Shown here piece by piece: positions 59,884 to 64,000 of a stretch of 64,000 bases of DNA; within the stretch, counting starts at the first letter, position 1, and each line of letters starts with the position of its first letter. The translations under genes were made by a program, and so were the position numbers. The stretch lies in contig NZ_WNKY01000001.1 of assembly GCF_009720825.1 (NCBI RefSeq), positions 620,001 to 684,000 on the forward strand. Direction: 5' to 3'. Source of the DNA: Duganella radicis (GTDB taxonomy: Bacteria > Pseudomonadota > Gammaproteobacteria > Burkholderiales > Burkholderiaceae_D). A model generated the notes under the pieces. The model did no database searches and had not been told where the DNA came from. It saw only the letters and a list, made by a program, of their open reading frames with translations.

Positions 59884-61668
59884 ATGGCAACCGTGGGCGA
59901 CTTTGTACTCAAGCGGCTGGCGGCGTGGGGCGTCAAGCGTATTTATGGCTATCCGGGCGATGGCATCAATGGTGTGATCGGCGCCTTTGGCCATGGCGAC
60001 ACGGGCATTGAATTCGTGCAGGCGCGGCACGAGGAACTGGCGGCTTTCATGGCGTGCGCGCACGCCAAGTTCAGTGGCGAAGTCGGTGTCTGCCTGGCCA
60101 CTTCCGGTCCGGGCGCCATCCACCTGCTCAACGGTCTGTACGATGCGAAAATGGACCACCAGCCGGTGGTGGCCATCGTCGGCCAGCAGAGCCGCATGGC
60201 ACTGGGCGGCGATTATCAGCAGGAAGTGGATCTGATGTCGCTGTTCAAGGACGTGGCGCATGAGTTTGTGCAAATGGCCACCACGCCGGAACAGGTGCGT
60301 CACCTGATCGACCGCGCCATGCGCATCGCCATCGAACGCCGCACCGTTACTTGCGTGATCCTGCCCAACGATTTGCAGGAGATGAAAGCGGTCGAGACGC
60401 CGCCGCGCGAACACGGCACGGTCCACAGCGGCATCGGCTACACCGGCCACGCCGTCACGCCGCGCCACGAAGACTTGCAACGCGCCGCCGCCCTGCTCAA
60501 CACCGGCAAGAAAGTCGCCATCCTGGCCGGGGCCGGCGCGTTGCACGCCACCGATGCGCTGATCGCCGTCGCCGACAAGCTGGGCGCGGGCATCGCCAAA
60601 GCGCTGCTGGGCAAGGCCGCCGTGCCGGACGCGCTGCCTTACGTCACCGGCGCCATCGGTCTGCTTGGCACCAAACCCAGCTGGGACCTGATGAACGAGT
60701 GCGACACCCTGCTGATGGTCGGCTCGGCCTTCCCCTACTCCGAGTTTTTACCCAAGGAAGGCAAGGCGCGCGGCGTGCAGATCGACATCGACGCCCGCAT
60801 GCTCAACCTGCGCTATCCGATGAAAGTCTGCCTGACCGGCGACAGCGCGGCCACGCTGGAGGCCCTGTTGCCGCTGCTGGAACAGAAAACCGACCGCAGT
60901 TGGCGCGAGCGCGTCGAAAAAAATGTCAGAGAGTGGTGGCAAGTGCTGGAAGCGCGCGCCATGAACGAGGCCAGGCCGCTCAACCCGCAGCGCGTGTTCT
61001 GGGAACTGTCGCCACGCCTGCCGGACAACGCCATCCTCACCTGCGATTCCGGCAGCTGCGCCAGCTGGTATGCGCGCGACTTGAAAATCCGGCCCGGCAT
61101 GAGCGCTTCGCTATCCGGCGGCCTGGCCACCATGGGCTCGGCACTGCCGTACGCGCTGGCGGCCAAATGTGTCCACCCCGAACGGCCGGTGATCGCCATG
61201 CTGGGCGACGGCGCCATGCAAATGCTGGGCGTGAATGCGCTGATCACGCTGGCCCACCTGTGGCGCCAGTGGGCCGATCCGCGCATGGTCATCATGGTCC
61301 TCAACAACGGCGATCTGAATATGGTCACCTGGGAACAGCGCATCACCGAAGGCGACGCCAAGCTGCCGGCATCGCAGGACCTGCCCACCTTCCCGTATGC
61401 CGCCTACGCCGAACTGCTGGGCCTGCGCGGCATCCGCGTCAACCACCCGGACCAGGTCGCGGAAGCGTGGGAAACCGCGCTTGCATCGCCGGTGCCGACG
61501 CTGCTGGAAATGGTGACCGACCCCGACGTGCCGCCATTGCCGCCGCACGTCTCGCCCAAGCAGGCGGTCCACTACCTGCGCGCGCTGCTGCGCGGCGACC
61601 CTGACGCCACCGGCATCGTCACCGCCACCATCAAGGAAGTGTGGGACGGACTGTTCCCTGGCCGTTGA
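59884..61668 (+). CDS. ThDP-dependent pyruvate oxidase/acetolactate-synthase-like enzyme
   Basis: A 594-residue thiamine-diphosphate enzyme. The N-terminal domain has GYPGDGINGVIGAF and the proton-relay Glu50 (ARHEELAAFM). The middle domain has a dinucleotide-like fold (VAILAGAGALHATDAL). The C-terminal domain has the ThDP/Mg motif GDGAMQM...LNNGDLN. Layout and VNHPDQVAEAWETALASPVPTLLE fit the pyruvate oxidase (PoxB)-like branch more than anabolic acetolactate synthase. No regulatory-subunit gene is adjacent. GAGGTGA precedes the ATG. Substrate is probably pyruvate; not proven. Confidence 0.9.
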   Translation: MATVGDFVLKRLAAWGVKRIYGYPGDGINGVIGAFGHGDTGIEFVQARHEELAAFMACAHAKFSGEVGVCLATSGPGAIHLLNGLYDAKMDHQPVVAIVGQQSRMALGGDYQQEVDLMSLFKDVAHEFVQMATTPEQVRHLIDRAMRIAIERRTVTCVILPNDLQEMKAVETPPREHGTVHSGIGYTGHAVTPRHEDLQRAAALLNTGKKVAILAGAGALHATDALIAVADKLGAGIAKALLGKAAVPDALPYVTGAIGLLGTKPSWDLMNECDTLLMVGSAFPYSEFLPKEGKARGVQIDIDARMLNLRYPMKVCLTGDSAATLEALLPLLEQKTDRSWRERVEKNVREWWQVLEARAMNEARPLNPQRVFWELSPRLPDNAILTCDSGSCASWYARDLKIRPGMSASLSGGLATMGSALPYALAAKCVHPERPVIAMLGDGAMQMLGVNALITLAHLWRQWADPRMVIMVLNNGDLNMVTWEQRITEGDAKLPASQDLPTFPYAAYAELLGLRGIRVNHPDQVAEAWETALASPVPTLLEMVTDPDVPPLPPHVSPKQAVHYLRALLRGDPDATGIVTATIKEVWDGLFPGR

Positions 61669-62551
61669 CCGGCCCGAACTTTTCTACGGCGAAGTCGAGG
61701 AAGCTGCGTAGTTTGGGCGTCATGCGCCTGTCTGCGGTGTAAAGCAGGTGCAGTGCGCGCGCCACTGGCTCGTAATCCGGCATGAGTCGCACCAGCCGGC
61801 CAGCCGCCATGTCTTCGTTCAGCAGCTCGCGCGGCTGCAAGATCAGGCCTTGCCCGGCCACGGCCGCCGCCCGCAGCGCTTCACTGCTGTCAGTGGAGAA
61901 CCTGCCATTGATGGCAATCGATACGCGCCCTTCCACTCCGTCAAACTCCCATTGCGTGCGCAGCGCCGTGTGGGAGAACACCAGACATTCATGCCGCGGC
62001 AGGTCCTCCGGCTTATGCGGCGTTCCGGCGGCCTTCAGGTAAGCGGGCGCGGCGCATAGCGCCATGCGGTACGGCGCCAGCCGGCGGGCCACCAGGCTGC
62101 TGTCCGGAAGTTCGCCGGTGCGGAAAACCACGTCAAACCCCTCCTCGACCAGATCGACGGTCCGGTTGGACAAGCTGAGATCGGTTGTCACGTCCGGATA
62201 CAAGCGCAGATATTCCACCAGCGCCGGCGCCAGCGCCCGACTGCCGAAAGTAATGGGCGCGCTGATGCGCAGCCGCCCGCGCGGCAGGGCACGGGCGTCC
62301 TCGACCAGCGCTTCGGCCGCCTCCATCTCGGCCAGAATGGTCCTGGCCCGTTCGTAGAAAACCGTCCCCACGTCGGTCAGGCTTTGGCGGCGCGTGGTCC
62401 GGTTCAGCAACTTGATGCCCAGACTCTGCTCCAGCGCGCGCACCTGCTTGCCCGCCAGTTGCGACGAGATGTTGAGATCCTCGGCGGCGGAGGAAATAGA
62501 GCCAAGCTCAACCGCGCGGACAAATACCTGCATGCACGTCAGTCTATCCAT
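61631..62551 (-). CDS. LysR-family transcriptional regulator
   Basis: A 306-residue regulator of the LysR/CrgA-like group. HTH at about 1-60 (SISSAAEDLNISSQLAGKQVRALEQ), then an effector-binding domain (about 90-295). The ATG at 62551 fits the family start; the frame stays open upstream but adds 42 unlike residues. The ribosome site is weak. It is divergent from the alpha/beta hydrolase gene across 101 bases with a palindromic site, so that gene is the probable target. Its 3' end overlaps the ThDP gene by 38 bases, tail to tail. Inducer unknown. Confidence 0.92.
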   Translation of the reverse strand: MDRLTCMQVFVRAVELGSISSAAEDLNISSQLAGKQVRALEQSLGIKLLNRTTRRQSLTDVGTVFYERARTILAEMEAAEALVEDARALPRGRLRISAPITFGSRALAPALVEYLRLYPDVTTDLSLSNRTVDLVEEGFDVVFRTGELPDSSLVARRLAPYRMALCAAPAYLKAAGTPHKPEDLPRHECLVFSHTALRTQWEFDGVEGRVSIAINGRFSTDSSEALRAAAVAGQGLILQPRELLNEDMAAGRLVRLMPDYEPVARALHLLYTADRRMTPKLRSFLDFAVEKFGPVNGQGTVRPTLP

Positions 62552-62610
62552 TTGAAATGTATTGTTTTCTATGTTGATCCAACTAGCCAATTTATCCTTA
62601 TTCGTTTCAT

Positions 62611-62627
62611 ATGTACAGTGCATACAT
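62611..62627. promoter_or_regulatory. Candidate LysR operator
   Basis: ATGTA-CAGTGCA-TACAT is a perfect 5-base dyad with a 7-base centre and contains the T-N11-A pattern typical of LysR binding. It lies 26 bases before the hydrolase ATG and 60 bases from the LysR gene start, in the shared promoter region. Confidence 0.5.
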
Positions 62628-62652
62628 CGCAACGAACCCGAAAGGACATCCC

Positions 62653-63423
62653 ATGAAAAACATCGCCACCAAAGCAATCGCAGCAGCCACCCTGAGTGGC
62701 GCGGTGGCTGCCGCTACGCCGCCAGTCAGCGCGGCCGACACCCAGAAACCGACGGTTGTGCTGGTGCACGGCGCGTTTGTCGATGGCTCGATATGGAACA
62801 AGGTCATTACCCGGCTGGAGGCCAAGGGCCTACACGTGGTCGCGGTGCAGAATCCGCTCACCTCACTGGCCGACGACGTGGCGGCCACGCGCCGCGTGCT
62901 CGACATGCAGACCGGCCCGGTGGTCCTGGTCGGCAACTCCTGGGGCGGCGTCGTCATTACGGAGGCCGGCATGCATGAGCGCGTGAAATCGCTGGTCTAC
63001 GTGGCGGCATTTGCACCAGCCGAAGGCCAATCGATTACCACCCTCTCGCAGGGATACCCAACGCCATCAGGCTTCGCCCATCTGGTGGCGGACAAGGAAG
63101 GCTTCCTGACCCTCAGCCTGGAAGGCGTGCAGAAGCATCTCGCCCAGTTCGTTCCGGTTGCGGAAACCAGAATGATGGCGGCCACCCAGGTGCCGGTACG
63201 CGGCCTGAACTTCCAGGAAAAGGTGAGCGCGGCGGCGTGGAAAACCAAACCGTCGTGGTATCTGGTGAGCGAGCAGGATCATATGATCGCGCCGGAATTG
63301 CAAAAGGCGATGGCGCGCAATATTTCAGCCAGGACCGTCAGCCTGCCGGCGGATCACACGCCTCACGTATCGCGTCCGGATGACGTGGCCAACCTCATCC
63401 TCGACGCGGTAGCCGCTAACTGA
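62653..63423 (+). CDS. Exported alpha/beta hydrolase
   Basis: A 256-residue protein. Residues 1-28 form a signal peptide (SGAVAAATPPVSA). The hydrolase core opens with TVVLVHGAFVDGSIW (oxyanion loop), followed by nucleophile Ser96 in GNSWGG, an Asp in SEQDHMIAP and His in ADHTPH, completing the triad. It looks like the small salicylate-esterase-like group of exported hydrolases. AAAGGA lies about 7 bases before the ATG at 62653. It is divergent from the LysR gene. A 9-bp hairpin follows the stop. Substrate unknown. Confidence 0.9.
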   Translation: MKNIATKAIAAATLSGAVAAATPPVSAADTQKPTVVLVHGAFVDGSIWNKVITRLEAKGLHVVAVQNPLTSLADDVAATRRVLDMQTGPVVLVGNSWGGVVITEAGMHERVKSLVYVAAFAPAEGQSITTLSQGYPTPSGFAHLVADKEGFLTLSLEGVQKHLAQFVPVAETRMMAATQVPVRGLNFQEKVSAAAWKTKPSWYLVSEQDHMIAPELQKAMARNISARTVSLPADHTPHVSRPDDVANLILDAVAAN

Positions 63424-63437
63424 TCCGTTGTACAAAT

Positions 63438-63459
63438 GCCGCAGGCGCACGCCTGCGGC
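63438..63459 (+). terminator. Hairpin after the alpha/beta hydrolase
   Basis: GCCGCAGGC and GCCTGCGGC form a perfect 9-bp stem with a GCAC loop, 15 bases after the hydrolase stop. There is no T run after it, so termination would be weak or assisted. The remaining 125 bases before the next gene hold no clear promoter. Confidence 0.45.
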
Positions 63460-63584
63460 CGCTCCAGTGCTGACTCCCCACGCCATGCGTTTGGCCTCCC
63501 AAGCCAGTCCATAATAGCTAGTCACTCCGCGGTTTCGCTCTAAGATCGGCTCATTGCAGTTCTGACACCGTTTCTGAGAAACCT

Positions 63585-64000
63585 ATGACTCCAGCATTGA
63601 ATGTGCAAGCGGCACTCTCGGGCAAGCGCGTCCTGATTACCGGCAGCACCGGCTTCCTGGCCAAAGTGGTGCTGGAAAAGCTGATCCGCAGCGTGCCCGA
63701 CATCGGCCGCATCGTGCTGCTGATCCGCGCCGGCGGCAACGGCGCCGACGCCCGCCAGCGCTTTGAGTGCGATATCGCCACCTCTTCCATCTTCGACCGC
63801 CTGCGTGCCGAACGCCCGGACTTCCTGACCGCGTTCTTCGCCGAGAAGATCGAATGCGTCACCGGCGAGGTGACGGCGCCCGGCTTCGGCCTGCCGATCA
63901 ACGCCTTCCATGCACTGGCGCGCCGCGTCGACCTGATTATCAACGCCGCCGCCAGCGTCAACTTCCGCGAAGCGCTGGACGAGGCGCTGGCCATCAACAC
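63585..64000 (+). CDS. Fatty acyl-CoA reductase, N-terminal part (runs off window)
   Basis: The frame is open to the window edge after about 138 residues. SGKRVLITGSTGFLAKVV is the GxxGFLGK-type NAD(P) loop, and the following VLEKLIRSVPDIGRIVLLIR, FECDIATSSIFDRLRA, ECVTGEVTAPGFGLP and INAAASVNFREALDEALAIN agree closely with the reductase domain of Marinobacter-type fatty acyl-CoA reductases (about 510 residues). Such enzymes make fatty alcohols from acyl-CoA or acyl-ACP for wax esters. ATG at 63585 is the natural start. No signal peptide. The catalytic YxxxK would lie beyond the edge. Confidence 0.82.
   Translation, partial: MTPALNVQAALSGKRVLITGSTGFLAKVVLEKLIRSVPDIGRIVLLIRAGGNGADARQRFECDIATSSIFDRLRAERPDFLTAFFAEKIECVTGEVTAPGFGLPINAFHALARRVDLIINAAASVNFREALDEALAIN

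Overview
The window reads as chromosomal DNA of a GC-rich betaproteobacterium, most likely Oxalobacteraceae (Massilia, Duganella, Janthinobacterium and relatives). This is inferred from the gene families, the very GC-rich third codon positions and the dense signalling gene content. It was not tested by any search. Coding density is very high: no gene-free stretch exceeds about 190 bases. I see no rRNA, tRNA, CRISPR array, insertion sequence or phage gene. All long genes look intact except the two cut by the window edges: a FecR-domain gene at the left and a fatty acyl-CoA reductase at the right.

Layout. 1-4.3 kb: FecR fragment, an OmpA-like protein, and an opposing STAS / metallo-beta-lactamase / CHASE2-PP2C operon that looks like a partner-switching module. 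4.4-11.8 kb: purine permease, ACT-like protein, Lrp regulator, crystallin-fold protein, epimerase, LysR regulator, DUF4124 and DUF481 envelope proteins, and purT. 11.8-15.5 kb: a reverse-strand operon of a DUF2141 protein, a Tat-type carotenoid oxygenase and a LytS/LytTR two-component pair. 15.6-22.8 kb: two divergent related hybrid kinases, then a porin with an orphan small phosphate-binding-like protein. 22.8-31.7 kb: a MATE exporter, then an operon joining an ABC-type binding protein, a 1381-residue kinase-REC-Hpt-REC-GGDEF-EAL protein and a TonB-dependent receptor. 31.8-37.8 kb: a short-chain dehydrogenase, two tandem alkaline phosphatases behind a clear Pho box, an unknown exported protein and a chemoreceptor. 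38-41 kb: a four-gene cluster matching the Pseudomonas SiaABCD pathway, with a CBS-like front end on the phosphatase. 41-48.4 kb: a YjjJ/HipA-like kinase, a 2-hydroxyacid dehydrogenase and a 1666-residue propeller-type hybrid kinase. 48.5-50 kb: a small nitrile-hydratase-leader-like (NHLP) RiPP precursor with its own promoter and terminator, facing a SagB-like peptide-maturation dehydrogenase. 50.1-57.4 kb: an eight-gene reverse operon, cyoABCD-surf1-regB-regA-thpR. 57.5-64 kb: an MFS transporter, DsbA-like oxidoreductase, ThDP enzyme, LysR regulator with a divergent alpha/beta hydrolase, and the start of a fatty acyl-CoA reductase.

How the genes work together. The window is mainly sensing and second-messenger circuitry: four hybrid kinases, one classic two-component pair, one LytTR pair, two PP2C phosphatases, two c-di-GMP enzymes and a chemoreceptor. 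Respiration (a bo3 quinol oxidase with its own redox two-component system), phosphate starvation (Pho-box phosphatases) and outer-membrane uptake are interleaved with it. The strongest candidates for little-described biology are the RiPP/dehydrogenase pair, the binding protein / kinase / TonB-receptor operon, the carotenoid-oxygenase / LytTR operon and the CBS-headed Sia cluster.
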